Assembly: GCF_001661915.1 (NCBI RefSeq)
Contig: NZ_LYWY01000034.1
Location: 62,001 to 126,000, forward strand
DNA length: 64,000 nt
Source: Croceicoccus pelagius
GTDB taxonomy: Bacteria > Pseudomonadota > Alphaproteobacteria > Sphingomonadales > Sphingomonadaceae
Direction: 5' to 3'
Below are positions 17,432 to 25,976 of the stretch, piece by piece. The notes under the pieces are model-generated. The model was not told the DNA's origin. It was given only the letters and a program-made list of their open reading frames with translations, and did not search any database. The position numbers and the translations under genes are program-made. Each line of letters begins with the position of its first letter. Positions within the stretch are counted from its first letter, which is position 1.

Positions 17432-18385
17432 TCAGCCCGCCGCCTCGCTTGTCAGCTGTACGAAGACATCTTCAAGGTCCGCCTCGCGCGTAGTGACGTC
17501 GACGATCGAATAGCCTTGCTGGTTCACCAACGTCAGTACTTCGCCCGCATTCATGCGGTCCATGTCGTACGTGATCGCGACAGTGCGGTCTGCAGTCACT
17601 TCGCTCTTGCTGAACGCCTCGTGCGCGGGCGCGGTGGTAATGTCGCGGTCGAGCGTCAGGACCACCACCTTCTCGCGGCCAAGCGCGATCAGTTCGCGCG
17701 TCGGCTTGTCGGCGATCAGCTTGCCGTGGTTGATGATCGCGATGCGGTCGCAAAGCTCTTCCGCTTCTTCGAGGTAGTGCGTGGTCAGCACTACCGTCAC
17801 GCCGCGCTTGTTGAGGTCGACGACCAGTTCCCAAAGCTGGCGACGCAGATCGACGTCGACGCCCGCGGTCGGCTCGTCGAGTACCAGGATCGGCGGCGAG
17901 TGGACCATGGCCTTGGCCACCAGCAACCGGCGCTTCATGCCGCCCGACAATGATCGTGCATAGGCGTCTGCCTTGTCCTCCAGGCGTACGGCCTGCAGCA
18001 GTTCCGCAGTCCGGCGATCGGCCTTGGGCACGCCGTAGTATCCGGCGGTGTTGTCCAAAACTTCTGCGGGGGTGAAGAAGGGGTCGAAGACGATTTCCTG
18101 CGGCACGATGCCGATCGACGCCTTGGCATTGCGGCGATCGCGGTCGATGTCGAAACCCCAGATCGAAACCGATCCGCTCGTCTTGCCGACAAGGCCCGCC
18201 ATGATGTTGATCAGCGTCGACTTCCCCGCACCGTTGGGGCCGAGGAGTCCGAAGATGCCGCCCTGCGGCACGTCGAACGTCACGTCGTCAAGGGCGAGCT
18301 TGCCCTCCTCCTGCTTGCCGGTGGGGGCATAACGCTTGGTCAGGTTGCGGATGGAAATTGCAGCTTCGGTCACGCGCCGTCTCAT
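17432..18385 (-). CDS. ABC transporter ATP-binding protein (ABC-2/DrrA type), no adjacent permease
   Basis: 317-residue cytoplasmic ATPase. Walker A GPNGAGKST at residues 49-57, Q-loop in IGIVPQE, signature LSGGMKRR, Walker B ILVLDEPTAGVD and H-loop TTHYLEEAE are all intact. The C-terminal 90 residues (after HGKLIADKPTRELIALGREK) form the extension seen in ABC-2 type exporters (DrrA, NatA, YhaQ). No permease gene lies within several kilobases, which is unusual. The start could be ATG 18385 or GTG 18373. The gene is divergent from the zf-CHCC gene. Confidence 0.92.
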   Translation of the reverse strand: MRRRVTEAAISIRNLTKRYAPTGKQEEGKLALDDVTFDVPQGGIFGLLGPNGAGKSTLINIMAGLVGKTSGSVSIWGFDIDRDRRNAKASIGIVPQEIVFDPFFTPAEVLDNTAGYYGVPKADRRTAELLQAVRLEDKADAYARSLSGGMKRRLLVAKAMVHSPPILVLDEPTAGVDVDLRRQLWELVVDLNKRGVTVVLTTHYLEEAEELCDRIAIINHGKLIADKPTRELIALGREKVVVLTLDRDITTAPAHEAFSKSEVTADRTVAITYDMDRMNAGEVLTLVNQQGYSIVDVTTREADLEDVFVQLTSEAAG

Positions 18386-18481
18386 GCGCCATGGCGGGAC
18401 GCGAGGCAAGTGGTGTGCACCGACTGCCATTTTTCTGCCGCAACTCCCGCTTGCGGGAGGGCGGACCTGTTGGTAATCGGC

Positions 18482-18706
18482 ATGGCCATGAATCAGCCGC
18501 CCGAAACGATCTACACGGACAAGTCCCGCGTGAAGTGCGACGGGGCCACCGATATCCGCGGCGGTGCCGCCCTTGGCCACCCGCGCGTTTGGCTCGAAAT
18601 CGACGAGAAGGGCTATGTCGACTGCGGCTATTGCGACCGCCGCTTCGTACTCGAAGGCGGACCTGCGCATGACGTGACCGGCGCACCGCCCGAAGGGAGC
18701 GCCTGA
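18482..18706 (+). CDS. zf-CHCC zinc-finger protein (NDUFS6-like)
   Basis: A 74-residue protein with the zf-CHCC pattern: Cys in RVKCDGATD, His in LGHPRVWLEI, and the closing pair in VDCGYCDRRFVLEGG. The motif HPRVWLEIDEKGYVDCGYC is typical of the alphaproteobacterial relatives of mitochondrial Complex I subunit NDUFS6. It probably binds one zinc. A role in respiratory complex I assembly is inferred from the mitochondrial homologue. Starts ATG 18482 or ATG 18488; the upstream extension is poorly supported. Confidence 0.88.
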   Translation: MAMNQPPETIYTDKSRVKCDGATDIRGGAALGHPRVWLEIDEKGYVDCGYCDRRFVLEGGPAHDVTGAPPEGSA

Positions 18707-18782
18707 TCGCGATTTCCTGCCATGCGAGTAGTTCTTACTTGCATGCTTCCGATTTGGTTTCATTTGTGCCTATATTGCGGTG

Positions 18783-20210
18783 ATGGAAAGTCCCGCAGAT
18801 CCCCGCTCGCTGCTGTACCGGTCCGATCTTCTGGACCCGGACACCGCGCGTGATCTGACGTCTGCCGCGCTGAAGGGCTGCGACGACGGGGAATTGTTCC
18901 TCCAGTTCACCACGTCCGAATCGCTGGTCTTCGACGATGGCCGGTTGAAAACGGCGGACTATTCGCGCGAAAGCGGGTTCGGCCTTCGCGGGATATCGGG
19001 CGAGGCAACTGGCTTTGCCCACGCGAATGAAATCTCGGCAGAGGCGATCCGCCGCGCCGGCGAAACGTTGAGCCTGCTGGACGAGACGAAGTCGCCAATG
19101 GCCGCCGCGCCGCGTGCGACGAACCGACATCTCTATACCGAGGAAAGCCCGCTAGACACGGTGCCCTTCGCCGAAAAGGTCAAGCTGCTCGAAACGATCG
19201 ACGCCGCCGCCCGCGCCCGCGACCCGCGCGTGAAGCAGGTCAGCGCGTCGCTGCTGGGCAGCTGGTCGGTTGTGGAGATCGTCCGCCCCGACGGTTTCAC
19301 CGCGCTCGACGTGCGGCCCCTCGTCCGGCTCAACATCTCGATCGTGACAGAGGCGAACGGCAGGCGTGAGACCGGAACTTTCGGCATGGGCGGACGGCGC
19401 CTTTATGACGACATGTTCGATCCCGAATGCTGGAACAGGGCGCTCGACCGCGCGCTCGAACAGGCGCTGGTGAACCTAGAGAGCGTGCCCGCACCTGCTG
19501 GCGTGCGGCCCGTTCTACTCGGTTCTGGCTGGCCCGGCATCCTGCTGCACGAGGCGGTGGGCCACGGGCTCGAAGGCGATTTCAACCGGAAGAAGACCAG
19601 CGTCTTTTCCGACCGTATCGGCGAACGTGTCGCAGCGCCCGGCGTTACCGTCATCGACGACGGTTCGATGGCGGGCCGCCGCGGGTCGCTGACCATCGAC
19701 GACGAAGGCACGCCCACTGGCGAGACCGTGCTGATCGAGGACGGCATTCTCAAGGGCTACATGCAGGACCGGCTGAACGCGCGCCTCATGGGCGTGGAGC
19801 CGACCGGCAACGGCAGGCGCCAGTCCTATGCCCACGCACCCATGCCGCGCATGACCAATACTTTCATGACTGCGGGGAACGACGATCCCGACGATCTTCT
19901 CGCCTCGATAAAAGACGGCATCTGGGCCAAGAGCTTTGGCGGTGGTCAGGTCGATATCGTGTCGGGCAAGTTCGTGTTCTCCTGCACCGAGGCCTACAAG
20001 GTCGAAAACGGCAAGGTCATCGCCCCGATCAAGGGTGCGACCCTGATCGGCGACGGGCCGACCGCGCTCACCAAGATCGTCGGCATCGGCAACGACTTCG
20101 CGCTCGACGAAGGCATCGGCACGTGCGGCAAGGGCGGGCAGAGCGTTCCGGCAGGCGTCGGACAGCCGACACTGCTGATTGAAGGGCTGACCATCGGCGG
20201 AACAGGCTAA
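18783..20210 (+). CDS. tldD: metalloprotease TldD
   Basis: 475-residue TldD, one half of the TldD/TldE (PmbA) zinc protease that degrades or matures peptides such as microcins and unfolded peptides. The zinc site is intact: LLHEAVGHGLEGD (HExxxH) about residue 257, and the C-terminal FVFSCTEAYKVENGKVIAP and GIGTCGKGGQSVPAGVGQPTLLIE segments are diagnostic for the family. The N-terminal domain begins with the conserved ARDLTSAALKG and FDDGRLKT segments. No tldE/pmbA is present in the window. Start ATG 18783 overlaps an in-frame GTG at 18780. Confidence 0.96.
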   Translation: MESPADPRSLLYRSDLLDPDTARDLTSAALKGCDDGELFLQFTTSESLVFDDGRLKTADYSRESGFGLRGISGEATGFAHANEISAEAIRRAGETLSLLDETKSPMAAAPRATNRHLYTEESPLDTVPFAEKVKLLETIDAAARARDPRVKQVSASLLGSWSVVEIVRPDGFTALDVRPLVRLNISIVTEANGRRETGTFGMGGRRLYDDMFDPECWNRALDRALEQALVNLESVPAPAGVRPVLLGSGWPGILLHEAVGHGLEGDFNRKKTSVFSDRIGERVAAPGVTVIDDGSMAGRRGSLTIDDEGTPTGETVLIEDGILKGYMQDRLNARLMGVEPTGNGRRQSYAHAPMPRMTNTFMTAGNDDPDDLLASIKDGIWAKSFGGGQVDIVSGKFVFSCTEAYKVENGKVIAPIKGATLIGDGPTALTKIVGIGNDFALDEGIGTCGKGGQSVPAGVGQPTLLIEGLTIGGTG

Positions 20211-20286
20211 GTCACTCGCCGTTCATCGAAAGTCAGCACCGGTTCAGCCGCAATGTGTTAGAGACTCGCACGATAGGAGCGAGAAC

Positions 20287-20685
20287 ATGAAGACTGCCAA
20301 GATCATTGCCGCCGCCGCCATGGCCGGAATGTTGGCCACCCCCGCGATGGCCGCGAAGAAGGATCCCGAGACCCGGCTGGCCGAAAAGCTTGAAGGGCGC
20401 GTGGCCGGCGAACCGGTACGTTGTATCGACATGTCCCGCGTGTCGAGCAGCACGATCTACGACAAGACCGCGATCGTCTTCGATGCAGGTTCCACGCTTT
20501 ACGTGAATCGCCCCGACAGCGGCGAGAATTCGCTGCGCCGGAATGACATCATGGTCACGAAGACGTTCTCGCACCAGCTGTGCAGCGTCGATACGGTCGA
20601 AATGCGCGACAGCTCCGGTTTCTGGAGCGGTGTCGTCTTCCTCGGCGAATTCGTGCCCTACAAAAAGGTCAAGGAAGAGGGCTGA
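20287..20685 (+). CDS. secreted hypothetical protein
   Basis: 132 residues with a clean signal peptide (KTAKIIAAAAMAGMLATPAMA followed by AKKDPETR, split here), so exported to the periplasm. Two cysteines (VRCIDM and HQLCSV) may form a disulfide. The ATG follows AGGAGCGAGAAC at good spacing. No catalytic motif is visible. Similar short secreted proteins seem common in sphingomonads, but I do not recognise a named domain. Its stop abuts the stop of the convergent Tam41-like gene with no gap. Confidence 0.75.
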   Translation: MKTAKIIAAAAMAGMLATPAMAAKKDPETRLAEKLEGRVAGEPVRCIDMSRVSSSTIYDKTAIVFDAGSTLYVNRPDSGENSLRRNDIMVTKTFSHQLCSVDTVEMRDSSGFWSGVVFLGEFVPYKKVKEEG

Positions 20686-21591
20686 TCAGTCCTTCTTCGC
20701 GCGGGATTTCGCGCGAAAGTACGACGCGACGAGCACCGGGCTGCTGATCAGCGGGTGTTTTTCACGAAACGGCGTCAGCGGAACCGCGATGCCGGTATGA
20801 CGCTCCACCTTCCAGGCAAGATAACGCGCCCCGCCGTCAAATGTGGTGGCGGCGCGAAGTAGGCGCAGGACATTGAGCGGCTTGCCCAGCCGACGCCTGC
20901 GCGACCAGCGCTGGAGGATGCGCCTTCGACCGCGCTCTGTCAGGTTCGGGCTCAACACATCGCCTTCGACCGAGAACGGAATGCCGCCCGCGGCCCATGC
21001 ATCGCGCATCAGTCCGTCGAAGTGCCCTGCCCCGAATTCGAGGATCTGCTGTTCGCGCCCCGACTTTTCGACGCGCAGTTCGGCCTTGTAGGTCGCACGG
21101 AACAGTGCGCCCCAGTAGTCGCGCTCGGTCCCCTTGTCCGGACCTAGAGCGGCGGCAAAGCGGCTGGCCGTGATCGCCGCCGCGCGAACGGCAGAGACGA
21201 CCGCATCGCGGGCCGGTTCGTCGACCGTCCACGCCAATGCGCAAGGTTGAACGAAGCGGGCCCAGATCGTCGTGTCGAGATGCTGTCCCGATGCAGCATG
21301 GGCGAAAGTCGACAGGCGCATTTCGGCGACCTTGGCGCGAAGCACTTCACCGTCCATTTCAAGTTCGTGATACCCGACGCGAGGCCACAGGCCTTTTTCG
21401 CGCGGGCCCCATGTCAGCACATAGAAGTCGAGCACGCCTTCCAGCGACCCGCTGCGCAAATTCGATCCATAGAACAGCACCGCGCGCGCATCGGCTTGTC
21501 TGGCAAGCTTTGCGGCGAACGCCTGTACTTCCGGCCGAACGTCGGCCGCGAGCGCGGTCTCGACCCGCGCCGTTAGCGGATCGCGGGGCAT
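20686..21591 (-). CDS. putative Tam41-like nucleotidyltransferase (possible CDP-diacylglycerol synthase)
   Basis: 301 residues. The N-terminal AVLFYGSNLRSG with LDFYVL twelve residues later (Gly42-Ser43 and Asp55) follows the nucleotidyltransferase pattern GS...D of the Tam41/Mmp37 family, which makes CDP-diacylglycerol from phosphatidate in mitochondria. A central helical region with RDYWGALFRATYKAELRVEK and a basic, hydrophobic C-terminus (KRRRILQRWSRRRR-like) are consistent with membrane association. It overlaps by one base (TGATG) with a diacylglycerol-kinase-like gene, whose product would be phosphatidate, its presumed substrate. The family assignment is by motif memory only and is moderately uncertain. 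Confidence 0.5.
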   Translation of the reverse strand: MPRDPLTARVETALAADVRPEVQAFAAKLARQADARAVLFYGSNLRSGSLEGVLDFYVLTWGPREKGLWPRVGYHELEMDGEVLRAKVAEMRLSTFAHAASGQHLDTTIWARFVQPCALAWTVDEPARDAVVSAVRAAAITASRFAAALGPDKGTERDYWGALFRATYKAELRVEKSGREQQILEFGAGHFDGLMRDAWAAGGIPFSVEGDVLSPNLTERGRRRILQRWSRRRRLGKPLNVLRLLRAATTFDGGARYLAWKVERHTGIAVPLTPFREKHPLISSPVLVASYFRAKSRAKKD

Positions 21592-22700
21592 CAGGAAGTG
21601 ACGAAAGTGACCGGTGCGCCCTTGCGCAGCAGGTAGTCGCCTGCCGGAAAACGTTCGCCATCGAGGATGAAACCGCCTTCGAGGTCGATGCGCATTTCAC
21701 CGGTATCGACGCGATGGACGCCTTCGTCCGCCATCGTCTTCCAAGTCATCCCCCGCAGGACGCGGGTGAAGACACGCATGAAGCGACGCGGCGGCGCATC
21801 AACGACAAGCGTTTTCATGCCCGGACGGCGTTCGCCGAAAATCTTCAGGCCCAGCGGCAAACGCTCCATCGTGGAGGCCAGCACGATGAACCGCTGGCCC
21901 TCGCTATTCGCGGCGGTGCCGTCGGACAGTTGGGCATCTTCGCCATAGCGGATGGCCATGGCCTTGCCCTGACGCCATGCCGAATTGTTGCCGCCCATGA
22001 TCGTACTCGCCACCGCCCCGAAGATCGACAGCGCGACCGCGAGGTTGTTGACCGCGCCAAAGCGGTGCGTAGTCTGCGCGAGGTCGGTCGCGTCGACAAA
22101 CACGCCAGCGCCGAACAAATAGCCCAGAACCGGACGGCCTTCGTTCACGCGCTCGATCTCGATCGGCGGACGCTCGACAAAACTGCGGGCCTTCCATGCC
22201 GCGACCATCTGGCTGATGTCCCAGTCATCGGGAACGCCAAGATCGATTGCCAGCGCATTGGTCTTGCCGCAGGGCAGGACGCCGATCACTGGCGGGCTAT
22301 CGCCCCAGACATCGGTGCCGCAAGTCAGCACATCGCGCACCGTACCGTCGCCGCCGGCCACGATAACAAGTTCGATTCCGTCATGCTTGAAGCTTGCCAG
22401 CGTGCGGCGCAGTTCGTGGCGCGTACGCGGCGATTCCACCAGCACGCCGCTCGGCACGGTCAGCGGACGGCGCTTGTTGCGATAGCTGCGCGGATTGGAA
22501 ATGACGGCGACGCGCGAACCTTCCCGCGCGCTCGACCCACGACGCGACGGTTCGGCCTGCTCAGACCGAGCAGGTCCGCCCACACCGTCGAACGCGAATA
22601 GCGGCGTGGTGCAATCGTCGTAGATCGTGCCATCCATCGACCCGACATAGCGACGAGACTGCGAAAAATCATCCGTAAAAAATTTGAAATATTCCGTCAT
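21591..22700 (-). CDS. diacylglycerol kinase catalytic-domain (DagK/LCB-type lipid kinase-like) protein
   Basis: About 369 residues from ATG 22700, or 348 from ATG 22637. The kinase motifs are clear: AVISNPRSYRNKRRP (NP-x-S loop), LVIVAGGDGTVRDVL (the GGDGT nucleotide site, about residue 115) and IGVLPCGKTNALAIDLGVP (P-x-GT-x-N equivalent). The C-terminal beta-domain follows with YLFGAGVFVDAT and a terminal ILDGERFPAGDYLL strand. The first 60 residues are polar and low-complexity. It lies upstream of, and is coupled to, the Tam41-like gene, suggesting a lipid-phosphorylation/activation pair. The lipid substrate is not determined. Confidence 0.8.
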   Translation of the reverse strand: MTEYFKFFTDDFSQSRRYVGSMDGTIYDDCTTPLFAFDGVGGPARSEQAEPSRRGSSAREGSRVAVISNPRSYRNKRRPLTVPSGVLVESPRTRHELRRTLASFKHDGIELVIVAGGDGTVRDVLTCGTDVWGDSPPVIGVLPCGKTNALAIDLGVPDDWDISQMVAAWKARSFVERPPIEIERVNEGRPVLGYLFGAGVFVDATDLAQTTHRFGAVNNLAVALSIFGAVASTIMGGNNSAWRQGKAMAIRYGEDAQLSDGTAANSEGQRFIVLASTMERLPLGLKIFGERRPGMKTLVVDAPPRRFMRVFTRVLRGMTWKTMADEGVHRVDTGEMRIDLEGGFILDGERFPAGDYLLRKGAPVTFVTS

Positions 22701-22829
22701 GACATTGCCGCAACAGTGCAGCATGGCTGAATTACGAAGGTAAACCGCGGTTTCGCACACTGCACTCGCAGGGTTCGAAACGGGCGGTGGACCTGTGCAA
22801 AACATGACGAACTTGCGAGTACGACCGCG

Positions 22830-23246
22830 ATGCGACAGGCACTGACCACATTGGACACCGAAACTCGTGGCCGCGAACTTGTAGAAATTACGCGCATGGT
22901 TGCTGCCTGGGTGGCCCGAAGCGGTATCGAGACCGGCCTCCTCACCGTCTTCTGCAAGCATACGTCGGCATCGCTGACGATACAGGAAAACGCGGCGCCC
23001 GAAGTGCGGCGCGACATCGTCGACTGGCTCGACCGGATCGCGCCAGAGGACGGCGGATGGAACCATGACGACGAGGGACCGGACGACATGCCCGCGCACC
23101 TCAAATCGATCCTGACAGGCATTTCGCTGACGATCCCTGTCGCCTCGGGCAGGCCGACGCTGGGGACATGGCAAGGCATCTACCTTGTCGAACATCGCAC
23201 ACGCCCGCACGTCCGGCAGGTCGTGCTGCATCTTTTCGGCGAATAA
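22830..23246 (+). CDS. YjbQ family protein (UPF0047)
   Basis: 138-residue member of the YjbQ/UPF0047 family. Conserved pieces: VFCKHTSASLTIQENAAP near residue 40, DMPAHLKSILTGISLTIPV near 90, and GTWQGIYLVEHR near the end, with three conserved histidines that form the putative metal/active site. Some members have weak thiamine phosphate synthase activity, but the physiological function is unclear. It is a free-standing gene divergent from the lipid kinase gene. Confidence 0.94.
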   Translation: MRQALTTLDTETRGRELVEITRMVAAWVARSGIETGLLTVFCKHTSASLTIQENAAPEVRRDIVDWLDRIAPEDGGWNHDDEGPDDMPAHLKSILTGISLTIPVASGRPTLGTWQGIYLVEHRTRPHVRQVVLHLFGE

Positions 23247-23344
23247 TCTTTCAATAAGCCGGATAGCTTTGTGGGCGCCTGCGTTGTGGGCGGTAAAGGG
23301 GCGTTTGTGCCCTGCCCCCCCATCAGCGATCCAAAGAGTTACCA

Positions 23345-24145
23345 ATGGCCATCACGATCAAGTCGTCCATCGCCTATAATTTTGCCGCCCCCACCGATTT
23401 CCTGCTCCAGATGGAAGCAGCCGTCATTCCCGAACAGGTCCTGACGGGCCCCGGCCTCACCCTCACCCCGACCGAGCATACCGCCCGCGTTGCCGGAGAG
23501 GACGCGATCGGCGAGCGTATCTGGCTGCGCTGTTCGGGCGAGTTCCGCGCCGACTACGAGATCACGGCAGAGATCGAGCGAGCGCTTCCCGATATCTCGC
23601 AACTCCCCTCGATGCTGCCGCACGAGCTGCCAAGCGAAGCCGTGCCCTACCTGTTCGATTCCCGCTTCTGCCCGGCAGACCAGTTCCACAGCTTCATCGA
23701 GGCCGAGTTCGGGGACCTTCAGGGCGGTGCGCGGGTTGCCGCGATCCACGACTGGGTCGCGCGCAAGTTCACGTATACCCCCGGTTCCAGCACGGCGACG
23801 ACGACGGCGCTCGACAGCTTCGTCGAGCGTCAGGGCGTGTGCCGCGACTATGCCCATGTCGTCATCACGATGGTGCGCGCATCGGGCATCCCGGCGCGAT
23901 ATGTCAGTTGCTATGCCCCCAATGTCGAACCGCAGGATTTCCATGCGGTCGCAGAGGTCTTCCTTGCCGATCCGGCAGGCCCTCCGGGAACCGGCAGCTG
24001 GCATCTAGTCGATGCAACCGAGATGGCGGACCGTGCCAAGATTGTGAAGATCGGCGTCGGGCGCGATGCGGCCGAAGTCAGCTTCCTAACCAGCTATGGC
24101 ATGGCCGAATTCATCGACAAGCAGATCACCGTGACAGAGACCTGA
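23345..24145 (+). CDS. transglutaminase-like cysteine protease-fold protein
   Basis: 266 residues. A beta-rich N-terminal domain (about residues 1-115) precedes a transglutaminase-like core with an intact Cys-His-Asp triad: Cys in RQGVCRDYAHVVI (about 171), His in DFHAVAEVFL (about 201) and Asp in WHLVDATEMA (about 225). This is the prokaryotic transglutaminase/protease superfamily; activity could be proteolysis or amide transfer. No signal peptide is visible. A GC hairpin follows the stop. Confidence 0.9.
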   Translation: MAITIKSSIAYNFAAPTDFLLQMEAAVIPEQVLTGPGLTLTPTEHTARVAGEDAIGERIWLRCSGEFRADYEITAEIERALPDISQLPSMLPHELPSEAVPYLFDSRFCPADQFHSFIEAEFGDLQGGARVAAIHDWVARKFTYTPGSSTATTTALDSFVERQGVCRDYAHVVITMVRASGIPARYVSCYAPNVEPQDFHAVAEVFLADPAGPPGTGSWHLVDATEMADRAKIVKIGVGRDAAEVSFLTSYGMAEFIDKQITVTET

Positions 24146-24148
24146 CGG

Positions 24149-24169
24149 GTGGGGAGATACCCTCCCCAC
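24149..24169 (+). terminator. probable terminator hairpin
   Basis: GTGGGGAG (24149-24156) and CTCCCCAC (24162-24169) form an eight-pair stem with a five-base loop, starting four bases after the transglutaminase stop. The T-tract downstream is weak (TATCTGCCTT), so efficiency is uncertain. Confidence 0.5.
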
Positions 24170-24196
24170 TATCTGCCTTGCATACGTATTTGCTTG

Positions 24197-24212
24197 TTGT
24201 GAACGTTCTCAA
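24197..24212. promoter_or_regulatory. LacI-type palindromic operator upstream of zwf
   Basis: TTGTGAACGTTCTCAA is a 16-base near-perfect palindrome centred on CG, matching the general form of LacI/GalR-family operators. It lies about 120-135 bases before the zwf start in an AT-rich stretch. The only LacI-family gene in the window (58.6 kb) sits next to a different palindrome (CAATCGATTG), so the cognate regulator is probably elsewhere. Confidence 0.5.
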
Positions 24213-24331
24213 AGCTATCTATGACTTTTCATATATCGCATTGTGGCGCGTGGAAGCCCCTGCTTCCCAAGCTTTGCTGCAATTGCTAACACAGGGTCCG
24301 AAGGCCCGAGCGGGAGACGACAAGCGACCAT

Positions 24332-25810
24332 GTGCATCCCAGTTCTGCGGTTCCCCGCATGATCTTTTCGGCGAACAAGCTTCTCCTCTTCGGCGCGACC
24401 GGGGATCTGTCGCAGCGCATGTTGCTTCCCTCGCTTTGCGCCCTCGCGTCCGATGGCCTGCTTCCCGACAATATCGACATCATCGGCACGGCGCGTTCTG
24501 AATATACCGACGAAAGCTTCTGCAACTTCGCGGCAGAGGCGCTGGCCAAGTTCCTTCCCGCCGGGCGCAAGGTCGACATCGACGGCTTCCTGTCGAAGCT
24601 GCGCTATCAGGATCTGGACGCCTCGACGCCTGAAGGTTTCGACACGCTTGCCAAGTGTGCCGGCCCCATCGGAACGCAAGAGAACGAAGGCCTCTCGATC
24701 TTCCTGTCGACCGCACCCTCGCTGTTCGAACCTACGATCAAGGGCCTTGCCGCCAACGGCCTGGCAACCGGAAACGTGCGTATCGGGCTGGAAAAGCCGC
24801 TGGGCGTCGATCTTGCCAGTTCGTGCCAGATCAACGACGCGGTCGCCTCGGCATTTTCCGAAGACCGGATTTTCCGCATCGACCACTATCTCGGCAAGGA
24901 AACGGTCCAGAACCTGCTTGCCCTGCGCTTTGCCAACATCATGTTCGAACCTCTGTGGAACGCGGCGCACATCGACCATGTCCAGATCACCGTGGCCGAA
25001 ACCGTGGGCCTTGAATCCCGCGTCGGTTACTACGACGGCAGCGGCGCGCTGCGCGACATGGTGCAGAACCATATCCTGCAGCTCCTCGCGCTCGTCGCGA
25101 TGGAACCGCCGACCAGCTTCGACGCGACGGCGGTTCGTGACGAAAAGGTGAAAGTCCTGCGCGCCCTGCGCCCGATCCAGCCGAACGAGACCGTGACCGG
25201 CCAGTACCGCGCAGGCGCCATCAACGGCGAGGCTGTGCCCGGTTATGACGAGGAACTGGGCCGGGATAGCGAGACCGAGACCTTCGTCGCCCTGAAGGCC
25301 CATATCGATAACTGGCGTTGGAAGGGTGTCCCCTTCTATATGCGAACCGGCAAGCGCCTGCCCGAACGCACGACCGAGATCATCGTGAAGTTCCGCGACG
25401 TGCCTTTCTCGATCTTCGAGGATCGCGGCGCGAAGACGCTGCCCAACACGCTCGTCATCGGCATCCAGCCGCGTGAGAACATCCGTCTTTCGCTGATGGC
25501 CAAAGTGCCGGGGCTGGACCGTGGCGGCATTCGCTTGCGCCAAGTCCCGCTCGACATTGCCATGCCCGATGCCTTTGCAGGTCCGGAACGCCGCATCGCT
25601 TATGAACGCCTGCTGCTCGATCTTGTCGAGGGTGACCAGACGCTGTTCGTGCGCCGTGACGAAGTCGAAGCCCAGTGGAACTGGATCGACGGCATCCGCG
25701 AAACATGGGACGAGGCGAATATCACGCCAAAGACATATACAGCCGGTAGCTGGGGGCCGTCCGCCGCCATCGCGCTGGCCGAGCGTGACGGGGTCACCTG
25801 GCACGAATAG
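24332..25810 (+). CDS. zwf: glucose-6-phosphate dehydrogenase
   Basis: Oxidises glucose 6-phosphate to 6-phosphogluconolactone with NAD(P), the entry step to the Entner-Doudoroff and oxidative pentose phosphate routes. About 492 residues. The nucleotide-binding GATGDLSQR motif is at residues 21-29; the substrate/active-site FRIDHYLGKETVQN (catalytic His region) is near 183. Further conserved segments are YYDGSGALRDMVQNH and VPFYMRTGKRLPER. The start may be GTG 24332 or ATG 24359; the latter gives the more usual short N-terminus, and neither has a strong ribosome site. First gene of the ED cluster zwf-edd-eda. No pgl gene follows. Confidence 0.96.
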   Translation: MHPSSAVPRMIFSANKLLLFGATGDLSQRMLLPSLCALASDGLLPDNIDIIGTARSEYTDESFCNFAAEALAKFLPAGRKVDIDGFLSKLRYQDLDASTPEGFDTLAKCAGPIGTQENEGLSIFLSTAPSLFEPTIKGLAANGLATGNVRIGLEKPLGVDLASSCQINDAVASAFSEDRIFRIDHYLGKETVQNLLALRFANIMFEPLWNAAHIDHVQITVAETVGLESRVGYYDGSGALRDMVQNHILQLLALVAMEPPTSFDATAVRDEKVKVLRALRPIQPNETVTGQYRAGAINGEAVPGYDEELGRDSETETFVALKAHIDNWRWKGVPFYMRTGKRLPERTTEIIVKFRDVPFSIFEDRGAKTLPNTLVIGIQPRENIRLSLMAKVPGLDRGGIRLRQVPLDIAMPDAFAGPERRIAYERLLLDLVEGDQTLFVRRDEVEAQWNWIDGIRETWDEANITPKTYTAGSWGPSAAIALAERDGVTWHE

Positions 25811-25831
25811 CCAATGACCACTTAAGTTTTG

Positions 25832-25843
25832 GAAACCGGTATC
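25832..25843. promoter_or_regulatory. possible operator between zwf and edd
   Basis: GAAACCGGTATC is a palindrome centred on CCGG with one mismatched pair, preceded by TTTG. It sits 22 bases after the zwf stop in a 166-base gap, large for an operon, suggesting edd has its own regulated promoter. Evidence is pattern only. Confidence 0.25.
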
Positions 25844-25976
25844 GCAGTCAAAAAACCCGGCATTTCCAAAAGAGCGTGAGCCGAAGCCTGCCGGCACGCG
25901 GCGATCGCCTGACAAGTGCAACGCGGAAACCGGGATGAGGGAGCCCGGCCCGCCCGAACAAGACCGAAGGAAGACC

